A stretch of DNA of 64,000 nt from Albugo candida (taxonomy: Eukaryota; Oomycota; Peronosporomycetes; Albuginales; Albuginaceae). Below the pieces are notes generated by a model. The model did no database searches, had not been told where the DNA came from, and saw nothing but the letters and a program-made list of their open reading frames with translations. Location: NCBI GenBank assembly GCA_905220665.1, contig CAJNAR010000021.1, positions 213,177-277,176 on the forward strand, in the 5' to 3' direction. Both the position numbers and the translations under genes were made by a program. Shown here one piece after another: positions 1 to 10,938 of the stretch (the first letter of the stretch is position 1; each line of letters opens with the position of its first letter).

Positions 1-2309
1 GATTTGAAATCGATATGATTATCGATTGCAACACATCGACTATCAATGTGTTGGAGCCTTTGGCTCGCGAATTGGAGATTTTGAAAGAAGAGCCCAACAC
101 GGAAAACAAATTGTGGACTTACGTGATCGATCGTAATTTATTTCGAGTCACCCATTTGAATGCGATTTCGCGGATCTATGGTGAGGCTGGGACGCAAATA
201 CTCGAAATGCTTCGAAAATATCCTGCTGGAACCATTCCAATCATCTTGAAGCGGCTCAAGCAGAAAGATGAAGAATGGCGACGTGTACGTCAAGATCTGA
301 ATAAGCAATGGAAAGAAGTGAATGAGAAGAATTACCATAAATCGCTGGATCATTCTTCGTTCTATTTCAAGCAGAAAGATAAGAATCAGACCAGCAGCAA
401 AGTACTTTTATCGGAAGCAAAAAAAAAGTTGGAAGCATCCCAAGAACGCATACGGCAGCTGGCAAACGATGAAGCTGAGAAACACGAAGATAATTCACAA
501 ATCATGACCGAATCGGATGAGCGGGAAGTTGCTGAAAGTATGATCAAAACGGAAGCCCCTCGCGATGAAGACGTTAAAGAAGGCATTGAGGAGATCAAAT
601 GCGACATCAAAGTGACAATCACATCCCCAACATCACCGAGAGATTCTCCACTTCTTCAAACAAATACGGCTCATTTTCAGTACAAATTTACCAATGTCCA
701 AATCCATCGTGATGCATACGGACTGTTATCGTACGCCGCTGAGAAAACACTTGGCTGTTCTAGTGACAAGGAGAAGGTCGCAAAGGTGTGGCAGTCGTTT
801 TTCTTCCCTTTCTTTGGTCTACAAAAAGAATGGCTTGTTCAAAAACCACAGCCAACCACAACGACGCTGGAGAAAAAGAAGATTGTACGGCCAGAGACTG
901 AAGTCGCATCTGATTTTGGGAATGGAATCATTCAGTATTACGACACTCGTACCAAAGTTTATGTGGTGAATCTATCAGTAGGACAAGGATTTCTCCAACC
1001 AAGTGCAATCACAATCCAAGAATCATCAGACTTCCCGCCCGACTTGCCCGTGTCCGACGACTCTGACGAAGCTATTAATGCAGAGAAGTGTGCAATCACT
1101 TTGATTGGAGATGAACACGCCTACCTATTCTTACGACTGTATCAAATGCTGCACCATCGCCTTGAACGTGCATTTGAGCTATGTGAAAAGGCCAAACGGA
1201 ATCGATATCGTCGTACTATTAATCCAGCCGCACGAGCGTTGGCCCATTCTCGTCATTCCTTGCAAGAAACCGCGGCAAAGGACGAGACTGTTGGCGATTA
1301 CCAAGCATTCCTATCCAAATTGTACGGCGTCATTGGCGGCTGCGTGGATAATACCAAATATGAAGATTGCTGTCGTGGGCTGATGGGTTCGACTTCATAT
1401 TTCTTGTTCACAATGGACAAATTGGTAGCGTTGATACTGAAACAGATGCAACAGCTGGCGATGGATGAGACTTCGGTTGAATTACTGGTGAGACGATTTT
1501 TCCTGCTCGAATGTTGCGGCAAAACTGATGTTTGAGTACTTTTTGTAGAAACTTTTCAACGAGCAATGTGCAGCCAAAAGCTTGCATAACTCACAATACG
1601 ATTACCATAGCTACGTGAATAAGACCAAACCGATTCTCGAAGGTGACAGTACCTATCGTCTAAAGTACCAACCAGGTGTACTCCGACAAACGCCTTTGGA
1701 TTTCAACCCGTCAACACCGGGGAAGGTGGGGATGGGATCCATGTTCAAAATATGGGCTCCATCACCCCGCGTACGTCAGCCAGAAGCTAATCAGTGGCTA
1801 ATTGAACCCACGCTCGTCATTGAGCATCTTGGCTCACTCGATGAAGACCATGATGATGATGTGAATATGACTTGTTCTGGAGAGAATCCCACAGAAAGTT
1901 TGGCCGCAACTCCGATATTTGAGTCGTCCTGCCGCGACTCTAACGAAGATGGCGAGACCGATTCGATGGATCCACGTATTGAGATGGCTGAAGGCGAAAG
2001 TAGCGATGACGAAACAAATAATGTATCCACTTCGGAGGAAGATGAGACTAATGAAAACGTAAAGCGCTCGGGTAAGCTCATCTTCACGCCATACTCTTCT
2101 CTTGAACTGATCAGTGTTTTGTAGTCAAGGAAACGATTCTCGGCAAGCGACCTCGTGATCTTCAGAGTGATGAGGAAGGATTGGATGAGCGACATGGACG
2201 AGAAATGGCCATTGATGACACTGCTGCTATGATTGTTACTGAAAGAATCGAAGAGGTAGCAGACTGTATCGAAGGTATGGACGAGCGGAATACAAATGCA
2301 GCAGAGTGA
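1..2309 (+). CDS. SIN3: SIN3-family transcriptional corepressor, 3' part (5' end outside window)
   Basis: This is the scaffold of the SIN3/HDAC histone deacetylase complex in the nucleus. The reading frame is open from base 3 and enters the SIN3 HDAC-interacting region at once; VLKRLKQKDEEWR-type, YHKSLDHSSFYFKQ and LLSEAKKKLE motifs (codons ~75-140) are typical of that domain. A conserved second block follows, about codons 230-480 (QIHRDAYGLLSYAAE, DEHAYLFLRLYQMLHHRL). Exons are <1-1487, 1549-2071 and 2125-2309. The introns are 61 and 53 nt, start GTGAGA and GTAAGC, and join in frame, so the simple stop at 1533-1535 lies inside an intron. The C-terminal tail is acidic and ends with TGA at 2307-2309. 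The paired amphipathic helix domains expected upstream are outside the window. Family assignment is secure; the exact tail is a prediction. Confidence 0.9.
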
Positions 2310-3540
2310 TTGCAACGATTTGTTTTCACAAAGTGGGCGGAATGCTTGAGAATGCATGTAGCGATGATTTTAGTCGTTTCGACCAATCCTGACAATTTAT
2401 TAGTGGCATACTTATGACCAGTGATGTAGTTCGGGTATGACAATCCGTGTGAAAGCTGTTGTGAGGAAAATGATAATTATGCTCTTTAATAACGAATTCT
2501 GGAAAGATCCGAGTGACTATCAATTCATAGGATGTGTCGATTGATTTGGTATATCCGTACGTTGAACCCATTTCCGACGATCAAGAAAGACGTAGGTACA
2601 GATATGCAATTTTTTGCACGTAAAGGCAACGAAATAGATTCAAAGATACAGGTGTCGGTAGTACAAGGAACGCACTGCCGAAAAGGCCAATTCCCTTGGG
2701 CGCAGTGTTAGAAAGATCATAGACTTTAGGTATGCATTCACTCATCACACTTGAAGTTGTCGTGTGAAAATAATCCTGAATCATCTTATACATTGTGTAG
2801 GGTTAATCACAGGCTTTATATATGCGACATTGCAGTGAATGCGGCTGAAGACTTGTATCAGATTTACATCAAGTATCACGGGCTATTGGTTGACGGGATA
2901 TAAGTGCTAGTCACGTCGACTTGACAGCCAAATAAACAAAGACCCGATGAGAAGCCTTTTCATGGCTTGAATCCCGCCAAGTATAGAATGCGTGTCGCTG
3001 AGATATTCGATATGTCAGCCGTTTCATCATTGCGCGTATGTTCAAAGCGTGATTGACGTCATCACGTAGTGCGCTGCTTTTATATTGTGGCTCTTCTCTG
3101 TCCCTTCAAAAACTTTGTGAACGAGCTCGTTTTAAGAAATGAACACGAACATCGTGCTACTACTCGCACCAAATCCATAAATGTACATTTCTATCTGCCC
3201 ACTCGATAACTGTTTACCAGACTGCATCTTAAATTAGCGGCGAATATTGCAAAAAAAAAAGCACCACTTTGGTCGGCTTCATCCCTAAAAATGCTCCCAT
3301 GTAGTAGAGTGTATGCAGAACAAGCGATTCTCCCCTGAATTGCAGGCCCTTATATAGCCGGCAAATTTAGAGTGAGTCTCGTTGTCAAAAATTAAACCTT
3401 TTCAGCTTGTATAAGAAAGTCATGTTCAGAAAATGGACTTTCCTATACTATTTCTACCGGTCTTATCATGCCACATTTCATGTGGAGCTATTCATAGGTT
3501 CCCTTTGCCGAATTACTGGCTGCATTATTCGATTGCAAAG
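2310..3540. other. Intergenic region without recognised gene
   Basis: No convincing reading frame or known element was seen. It holds a palindromic TGACGTCA core near 3055 and probably the promoter of the following PDI gene. Short minus-strand frames at 2162-2793 show no family signal. Confidence 0.5.
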
Positions 3541-5083
3541 ATGAGGATCAACGTCATCTATTATGCTGTGATATGCATGAATTCTCCAAAGTTTACAGTC
3601 TGTAGCCGCATGAATAAGGAGGAACGCGTCATCACACTAAATAGCGAGACGTTTGATACAGTGCTGAGCTTCACTGAAATGGTCATGGTCGCATTTGTCG
3701 CGGATGTGCGTATTCACGTAATTACGCTAAATCTCACACCGTATACTGACATTATGTGTCCAGACTTGTAGAATATGTACTCTGGTACACAAAGAATATG
3801 AAAAAGCAGCGAAACAGCTACGGAAGGAGAAGATTCAGGTGACTTTAGCGAGAATTGATGTCGGTAATTCGACTGATGTCGCAGAGCGACTTGGCATCAA
3901 ACGAGTTCCATCGTACAAACTCTATGGGAGTAATGGGAAGCGCTCGGTGGATTACAGAGGAATCCGAACCGCGGATGCGATAGTGAAATGGATTAGACTC
4001 TTTGAGGTGAATTATGTCAGCAACAAGGAAGAGCTTGCTGAATTTCGGAAGAAGCACAAAGACGTTTTACTGGCGAGTATCCCTGGTGACGACGAGAGTA
4101 CCGCCAAAGTCCTGACTAAATTGCCATTTCATGATCTGGGAGTTGCTATTGCAGCGTACGCTGGATCCAAGTCGGACCTTATGAACATGATTGGTTTGGA
4201 TGCACCGATTGTGCTATACCGAGATTCAAACGGGATGCCTGCGTCATATAATGGAGATTTTGCAGATGCGGCACTCTTGAAATTTATCAAAAGTCATACG
4301 TCTTCTTCGTTGATGACGTTCTCGCGAGACAGAGCCGGTGAGATATTTGGTGGAGATCGCAAAGAACATGTTTTGATATTCTACGATTTTGCTGACAAGA
4401 ATGCTAAAGCACTGAAATCAACAATACGGAGTATTGCTACAGATCATGAAGAGCTCGATATGGCATATGTTCTTGTATCAGCGGATGAATATTTTCTTCT
4501 CGAAAAGTTCCGAATACGGAGAAATGAATTACCGGCTATCTTGCTGATCGATGCAAAGAAGGCGACTAAATCGTACCATTTCCAACGGCAAGGACAGGAT
4601 CTGAATTCAGCAATTGATAGCAATCTGGTGGATGAATTGATCAAGTTTGTTCAGACATTCCGTTCTGGCAAGCTGACTCCTTCTTTGAAGTCTTCTGAGC
4701 CTGTCGACGACAGTGACGAAAAACTAAAACAAATTGTGGGCTCACAATTTCAAGAACGTGTGATGAAAAGCGATAAGGACATATTGTTGATATTCATAGC
4801 ACCGTGGTGCTCCTACTGCAAAGCACTTTCATCGATATATACGCATCTTGCTGACAAGTACTCTGGCGTCGATAGCATTATGATTGCAAAAATGGATGCG
4901 ATCAAGAACGACGTGGATCACCCGGAGGTAAACGTGGTCGCATATCCAACTGTGATGTTTTTCCCTGCTGGCGACAAGAACCATCCAGTCAAATACGAAG
5001 GCCATCGTGACGTTAAAAGTTTTGTCAAGTTTTTACAGTCACATACACAATACTTTGCTCAGAAGCTACACCACGAGCTGTAG
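3541..5083 (+). CDS. Protein disulfide isomerase, ER, with atypical first active site
   Basis: This thiol-disulfide oxidoreductase of the ER lumen is predicted at about 494 aa, the usual PDI size. Exons are 3541-3705 and 3764-5083, separated by a 58-nt intron that joins in phase 0. Met at 3541 is chosen because a hydrophobic signal-like stretch (MRINVIYYAVIC) follows and it leaves about 30 residues before the first thioredoxin fold; an upstream Met at 3433 is also in frame. Domain order looks like a-b-b'-a'. The second site reads PWCSYCK (about residue 403). The first reads ADTCRICT (residue ~57), so the usual Trp-Cys-Gly-His-Cys is replaced by Thr-Cys-Arg-Ile-Cys, and the splice junction falls just before Thr. 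Downstream it keeps YEKAAKQL and the cis-Pro motif RVPSYKLY. The C terminus is HHEL, an HDEL/KDEL-like retention signal. Confidence 0.9.
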
Positions 5084-5982
5084 GAGACCGTCTTTATCAT
5101 TTTACAAAAGCGGTCAGGGTCGTTTTCGACCGGCAAGGGTTGACTAGCATGCACATAGTTCCCATTTGGTAATGTTAAGAGAAACCTCATTCTGACTCTG
5201 TGAAATAGCTGTCATTTCTGATCGAAAGCAGAAAAGCAGCCTGCGATGATGGCCGCATCGAGCAGTGGATGCATCGAATCCATCCCTATATCTGGTTCAT
5301 GCATCAATCTTGACTGAAACTCGTTCAATCGTTTACAGCACCATGTCACGTATTGAATTCAGGAGTAGCTTCTAACGCTTGTCGTCGCCTAATCCATCTT
5401 CTATAGGAGCACGCGTCTATCTACACCAAGCGAATCGAAGTATCTGTTGAGTTGCGGAATCATTGGGAGCCATATAGACATCGCTGTGAATGAATCTCCT
5501 GGCGATAAACAAGCTCATTCAGGCGAGTTGTACAAACTGACACATGCACGCTTACACCGTGCTTTGATGGCTCAGCGCATGCAGTATCATATATTGAGCT
5601 TCCGATGCAAATGAATACTGTAACTTCACGTTTTGACTACTTCCATCAGACACATTTTAAGCTACGACAGGTGTAAACACGTTGGCTACATGCTCCTCCC
5701 GATATCCCACATGAGCACAATTTTTTTTCTTGTCTATGGAACGAATGAATAGATGGCAGTGACAATCTCGAAGTGAAATGGCCTCCATATACAAATTCAG
5801 AACAAATTTGATATCTCAACACCCTAAAAAATTGCTTTTAAAGGTCAATAAATTCATATCAATTGCATCCATACTAATGCTCTCACGATCGCTTTCTCAT
5901 GGATCATCGGCAATCGTGTAGATAACACAGCTAAAGGAAGGCGGCATGTTCTTCATGTTTATAGTGTCGAGTGGATTGTACC
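5084..5982. other. Intergenic region, nothing recognised
   Basis: Stops are frequent in all frames. It separates the 3' ends of two convergent genes, the PDI gene and the minus-strand CCDC115-like gene. Confidence 0.5.
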
Positions 5983-6549
5983 TTAATCGGTAAAACCTTC
6001 TGGATGACTTTTATCGAGCTCGCTAGTTTGAGCTTGAGCCGTGCACACAACTTGCGCAAGAGTGGCACTCTGAGCAATCTCACGAAGCACTATAGAGTGA
6101 ATAATGAGCTATCGCATGATTATTTAGCCATGTCCCACCCACCAGAAATGAATTCTTGTCGTGTTTGTCGAAGTTCGTGCGTTGGTAGGGCGCTGAACCA
6201 GAGAATTGGATCATGCAATGGGATGGACTGTGCGCAATTTATCTGTGTTTTTTCCAAGCTGACCAGCTCACTGTCATCCCTGTCACCAATTTCGTACCCC
6301 GAGGAGCCACTAGCAGAATACTTGATCGCATTGAATGACGTAGGATACGAAATGATCGACAAATTGTGAGCTGAATGGCGACGTTTTGCTCTCGAGAGCA
6401 TCAGGAAACACTACTATGCGCATGTTAGTCATAAATGGAAGTGCACAGGTATCACATAAACTTTCCTTTTGGAGTTTACTGCATACTTTGTCATGCTGCA
6501 CAAGGTATTGCTCGTATTGGCCGATAGTTTCGACCAGGATTTCGTCCAT
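5983..6549 (-). CDS. CCDC115/Vma22-like V-ATPase assembly factor
   Basis: The family acts with Vma21/Vma12 in assembling the V0 sector of the vacuolar ATPase at the ER. The model has three exons on the minus strand: 6549-6487, 6410-6143 and 6089-5983, giving about 145 aa. The N terminus is a short helical segment. It is followed by LMLSRAKRRHS, matching the LxLAKARY motif of CCDC115, a variable acidic stretch, and then the signature DPILWFSALPTHELRQTRQEF. Exon 3 continues the final helix (LREIAQSATLAQVV) with conserved spacing, which supports the 53-nt second intron. The first intron is less certain: GTATGC at 6486 gives a clean phase-0 join, but a 5' site at 6461 would keep more of the helix and leaves the frame wrong. 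Identification rests on motif memory, not a search. Confidence 0.6.
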
Positions 6550-6571
6550 GTCACCTATATTACCGTGATTG

Positions 6572-7647
6572 ACTCAAGTGTAATAACTTACATTTTAAAG
6601 GCTTTTAATGAAAGAAAGGCATAGATGCGAAGAGCCTTCAGGGATAAGTTCAGAATACTAATACAGCAAAATAACTTATATTAATTACAATTATGGGCTG
6701 ACACTTGACTGCAACTGAACAGCTACTTCATCTACTGACAATTCTTCAGCTTCATTTCCAAACATCTCGCTTGCATCCATAATGACGTGATGGGGTCATT
6801 GAGAAGATGCACTTGATGTCCATGAATTGTCGCAATCTGATTGCAGTCGATAATATAAGCCGCTTGATTCCGACCCGGCACGAAGTCCCGCTTCTCCTCG
6901 CTCTTCCAATTTCCAGTTGGAAGCTTATCCAGGTGCATTTGCAACATCTCCTTTTCGTACTCAGAATCCTTGAGCTTCACTTTCAGCATGTTCACTTGCA
7001 TCCTCAATGGCGTGATGAGGCCATTTTCGGGATGCATTTGGTATCCATGCGCTGTCGCTCCTTGTTCACGTTCGTTGTTTCCATCTGCTTCGATTCCAGT
7101 TGTACACCTGCTTCTATCGCATTTATTAACTCGAGATGATTTTCCATATAATGCCTGGAGTCTTTAAGCAGTGATCTTGACTTAACTGCCTCCGTTTTCA
7201 GCTCCATGTCTTCCTGCATTATACTCTTCATCTTCAATTCGTCTTCTTCGTGTTGTAATTGGTTTGAGCGAATCGCCGAATTGCTCACCTTGTCCGTTTC
7301 CGCGGTTTGTACTCCAGTTGAGACGAAAGTCTCGGTAACACGTGTCTGCTTCATTTCATCCAGTTGTTTCTGTTGCGTTCCCATATAAGCTTTTGAGTCT
7401 TGGAGCATGGACTTTGGCTTGAGCAATTCCAGTTGAAGCTGCTCATGCCCATCCTTCATTTGCTCCAACTGCATCCCATCTTCTGCGTAGATCTTCAACG
7501 CATCGTCCAGCTTCTTTTGACATATGGCGTTGCGTGTTCGACTAACTTCCAGTCGCTTGTTTCGTTCTTCTGCATCCGCCTTCAGTTTGCATACTTCATC
7601 TTTCACAGCTTGAAGCTGATTCGTTCTTCCAACCAATGCGCGTGACA
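6572..7647 (-). repeat. Long direct repeat, copy 1 (partner at ~15122-16168)
   Basis: About 1.07 kb is repeated 8.5 kb further on in the same orientation with high identity. Both copies share flanks such as AAGTGTAATAACTTACATTT near 6577 and 15130, and homology stops abruptly in the codons for a coiled coil (7647 versus 16168). Copies differ by substitutions, a ~30-nt deletion and several 1-2-nt indels. Confidence 0.85.
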
Positions 7648-8151
7648 ACTGCGTGTTTTCTCTCTTCAGCCTCTCCATTTCGCTCAGACGCGGTTAAGTC
7701 GTCATAATTGGAGTTGGACGCATGATGGAAGCACGGGTTGTCGTCGATGTCGAAGCCGCTCTAGGACTTGGTGTCACAGCCGCACCCGCCCTACTGACGG
7801 AACCAGTCCCACTATTCATCGGCGGTGATGCTCGTTGGCTGTTTTGCATGTGTGGCCGGGACGCGAGATGGTGTTCCGTTTCTTGGTGCTGTCGTTCGTG
7901 TCGTTGGTAGTCGAGGGGCGCGCTGTCGTATTGGGATCCGCGCAGATGTCTCCGTCGATGCTTCCCGCGTCACATACCCACCGCCGACACGCTTCATCGT
8001 CGACGGTGTCACGTTTCTCGCCGGTGTCGTCATTGTTGGTGTCGTGCTCTTTCTCGCTCGCTGCATTTGATAATTGATTAGTTATTACACTGAGTAGCAA
8101 TAAGAAAGGATACGTGCACATTTTGACCTGTTGGGCCAAGTCTCTTAGCAT
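6732..8151 (-). pseudogene. Coiled-coil protein gene with basic Thr/Pro-rich N-terminal region, probably disrupted
   Basis: Read on the minus strand, an upstream exon ending at 8128 (LRDLAQQ) joins in phase 0 across a 67-nt intron (8127-8061; CTAAT branch, TGCAG acceptor) to a Thr/Pro/Arg-rich segment. The frame then shifts by one near 7845 (an A run in GCAAAACAG), runs through more Ser/Thr/Pro-rich codons, meets an in-frame TAA at 7694-7696, and continues as a long heptad-like coiled coil (MERLKRENTQLSRAL...). Another frame change near 7040 leads into repeated motifs resembling PLRMQVNMLKVKLKDSEY. Three lesions suggest a decaying gene, although unrecognised introns could explain one. The start is not fixed: an in-frame Met also exists at 8346. 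The family was not recognised. Confidence 0.55.
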
Positions 8152-8230
8152 GACTGCATGCTGATTGGCGATATTGACGAATGGAAAAGGCCGCAGTTGT
8201 CGGAGTCGAAATGGGCGCATTAGATGGAAT

Positions 8231-8311
8231 CGATGGATATATTTCATTTTGTGTGTCGTTTGCAGCAATTCGCTCATTGCAAACGACACACAGAATGAGA
8301 TATATCGATCG
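8231..8311. repeat. Imperfect inverted repeat, 33-bp arms
   Basis: Arms 8231-8263 and 8279-8311 are reverse complements with about three mismatches, around a ~15-nt loop. Each arm contains the core TGTGTGTCGTTTGC or its complement. It lies upstream of the coiled-coil pseudogene. Confidence 0.8.
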
Positions 8312-8404
8312 AATACTGCAACTATTGCATTCATTCCATGCGGCATTGCTATTTTTAGAATTGGCGACGATGTACCGTGGATTCCAAAAGTACACAGCGG
8401 CGAC

Positions 8405-8620
8405 TATAGGGTCCGTACCCAGCTCAGTCGGTTAAGCACTTAAGCGCACGGACCCCCTGCCGGAGGTCGTTAGTTCGATCCCCGGCAGTGTGGGCAGCGG
8501 TTTGAACCCACCCAAGCAATAAGCTTGGAAAATATCTGCCTCCCTAGGTTTGAATCAGACTTAAGTGACATTCACACGGTCAGGGGCTCATGATAGAATA
8601 AGGAAGGTAGTTAAAGAACC
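8405..8620 (+). mobile_element. tRNA-like element, possible SINE
   Basis: An A-box-like AGCTCAGTCGG (8421-8431) and a B-box-like GTTCGATCCCC (8473-8483) are spaced as in RNA polymerase III internal promoters. The fold is not a tRNA cloverleaf. An 8-bp stem, GGGTCCGT (8409) with ACGGACCC (8448), encloses the A box, and a 7-bp stem, CTGCCGG (8457) with CCGGCAG (8482), encloses the B box. An unrelated tail follows to about 8620. A tRNA-derived SINE remnant is the best reading. The right boundary is arbitrary and no second copy is present in the window. Confidence 0.45.
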
Positions 8621-8896
8621 AGATAAACACTGTAATGAAATCCTTGAGAAAGTAGCGGCGACTCGGACATTGAATATGCTGGTGCTTTTGCACACAGACA
8701 TGTGATATTGATATATACTTTGCAAATGAAACCATTGTAGTTAAGTGACTCGGTTAGAACAGCACAAGAAATGTATGCTTCTTTATAATTACATATCTAG
8801 TCGCAGTCTACTACCAAAAGTGCAACTCGCACGAACTTCAATCCAGCGGCATGAGTCCGTTTCAGTACAGCTCGCCTTCTAAGCAGTATTTATGTT

Positions 8897-9465
8897 CTAT
8901 GCTCCCTCTCGATCAGCGCACTTGATCTTTTCTTTTTGTACGACTTGATGGGTCCGCCAGTTGAGAGGAAAGCTCGTTTTATGGTGAGCAGCTTCACTTG
9001 CAACGTATTCGTCCAATACGGCAACCAAAGTATAAGGATCACAATGTAAACTCAGCGATATCGCTCCTTTGGATGACCTCAACACCGGTGCTCCAGTGTT
9101 TCCATGAGATCGAAATACAAGCAAAAAAGGAGTCCATTTTCGATGTGTGATTCACACGCAAATGCCAACTTGGAGGCGCTGTGAAGACCGTTTTGGGATT
9201 TTTCATAAGAGCTTGCGCTCGATCGCATCACAGGAGGCGACGCAGCTGTACTTTTCAGCTTCCATTCTCCACCTCGGCGATAGAAATGGGTCGCATGTGC
9301 TACTAGCCCTTTGCTAAGTAATCGACGGATCCAAGAAAGGCGGCGTCCTTCCAACAATTTTGTCTTGAAATCTTCACAACGTTTACATGTCTCCAAATTC
9401 TGCGATTGGACTCTTTCGATTCTCAAGGCTTTTGAATGGAGGAATGCGTATGTTTTCGAAATCAC
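8897..9465 (-). CDS. Unrecognised protein, two-exon minus-strand model
   Basis: Two overlapping minus-strand frames join cleanly if a 41-nt GT-AG intron (9118-9078) is removed, giving about 175 codons ending at 8897. The product would have basic segments (RRLSWIRRLL, FYRRGGEWKLK) and an ordered-looking C-terminal part (ISLSLHCDPYTLVAVLDEY). No ATG lies at the 5' end of the open frame (a GTG is at 9465), so an upstream exon or a later Met is needed. No family recognised; it may be a relic. Confidence 0.35.
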
Positions 9466-9541
9466 TCGAAAATCTCAACTTTTCAGTACTCTAAAACCAA
9501 AATCAACCTAGACTCAAAAGCCTACTAACTTAGTATTCGTG

Positions 9542-9841
9542 ATGAGGTTTTGGATCCTCAAGTTTAACAAGGTCATCGGATATGTGCGAAGCAGGACGGA
9601 AATCCGCTTGCATGCTCTCCCTCTCGAGCTTACGATCGGTCGCAAGTCATTTTCATCTGCAAATACGGTGTATGGAATTCAGGATTTCTTGAGAAAATGG
9701 AGAGCATGAACGCTTATTTCCTCTCATTTCTAGGATGTTGTGTGCATGCTACTGTTAAATCTCCCTGGTCAAGCGAATTTCGTCGTATCCCTCTCGATCA
9801 ACCTCAAGTGCGACCTCACCCTCCACGAGTGTATTGAGTAA
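9542..9841 (+). CDS. Short FHA-like ORF, uncertain
   Basis: An ATG at 9542 opens 42 codons ending in LELTIGRKSFSSANT, which resembles the IGR strand of an FHA phosphothreonine-binding domain. A 66-nt GT-AG intron (9668-9733) joins in phase 0 to a second segment ending at 9841. The typical SR-HA motif was not found, and the frame after 9841 (open on the plus strand to about 10131) could not be joined without a stop. It may be a partial or decayed gene. Confidence 0.25.
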
Positions 9842-10142
9842 TTTATGGCTTGCGAGTAGAGTGAATGACTTACTCGAGGATTTGAGGATACTGACAAGTG
9901 CTCGATCGTTTCACGTGATCGGCTTTGGGAACGGCTTTGTGTGGCGCTCGAACGAAATATCTCGACGCATACATCCGCAGCTGATGCTCATGATACCTCC
10001 AAAACTACGCAATCAAGCCAAATGACGGAAATGGAGGCAAATGATCAAGTCAAAAAATTAAAGATATTCTCCATACTGTCACGGCTAACACGTGGATTGA
10101 TGTATCGAACTGAATCGAACCGAGCTCTATGAGTATATTGAG

Positions 10143-10858
10143 TTGTATATCTACCAAGGGGATTTAAAGAAGACTCACTGTGATGGATTTATAATGGATC
10201 ATGTCGATCGAGGGCACCCGGATTGTGGAGTTCTTACCACACACAAAATACTGGAAAAAGATGCGGAAAATGGCGCAAAAGCATGCACTGGTTCTCGTAT
10301 AGAAAGCGTCATAAAAGGGAAACGACATCTTCAAGTGAGATCGAATGAGAGAGTGTTTTATGCTTACTTGCCAAATGGACACATTGCAAAAGATAAAAAA
10401 GCTATTGGAACAAAACATGGAGTTTATTGGAGCGGAAAACCTCGAGCAGAGATCCACTCTACAAATGAAATAAGTATTGATTCCAGGATCGAGCGCTGAT
10501 TTTGATGATGGTAAGTGCGGAGAGACATATGACAGTCATGAACGGCCAAGTGGGCGTGGAGGTGATGGATTTCCATGTATAGGGGAATTCAAGATCCCAC
10601 CCAATACACCTCCTGGAATGTATGAAGCTGTTTGGTACTGGGAATTTCTGGCTCGATGATGAACATCAGTATGTCGATCAAGCTCAAGCGAGTGGTTATA
10701 GTGGAGCCTCTTATCACTTATGTTTTGAGTTTGAAGTGATCTCTGACAAAGACGAGTCAGAAGGACGCAAGGGTCTCAATTTTGACATTGATGTTCCTAA
10801 TGCTAGAGAAAAGAATTGTACACTTTACAGATACATATATGTAACTTTTGCTTACTAA
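10143..10858 (+). pseudogene. LPMO-like secreted enzyme gene, frameshifted
   Basis: Three plus-strand frames together show the C-terminal pattern of copper lytic polysaccharide monooxygenase-like proteins: FDDGKCGETYD, GGDGFPCIGEFKIPPNTPPG, YEAVWYWEF and a final YHLCFEFEV before an acidic tail. The frame breaks twice, near 10480 and near 10645, in both cases inside conserved sequence. No intron of reasonable length fits without deleting the Trp-rich motif. No signal peptide or N-terminal copper-binding His was found upstream, so the 5' end also seems lost or displaced. Related enzymes are widespread in oomycetes (for example CAZy AA17), but the exact family is not established. The break positions are read directly; the family is recalled. 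Confidence 0.5.
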
Positions 10859-10938
10859 ACATTAGTAAATGCTCTTCTTTCCTGACTGTACTATTGCAAC
10901 GTTTACTTTGTACTCTGACTTATACGTGTGAGATGCTT

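Noticed and set aside
1791..2357. 188-codon minus-strand frame over SIN3 exons 2-3
   Set aside because: Ser-rich mirror of an acidic coding region; the plus strand has clear exon structure.
8409..8488. Functional tRNA gene
   Set aside because: The T-stem, acceptor stem and anticodon arm cannot be formed; only promoter-like boxes and two unrelated hairpins are present.
10480..10492. 13-nt GT-AG intron that would repair the first LPMO-like frameshift
   Set aside because: It is far below any known spliceosomal intron length and below the 46-nt minimum of well-supported introns here.
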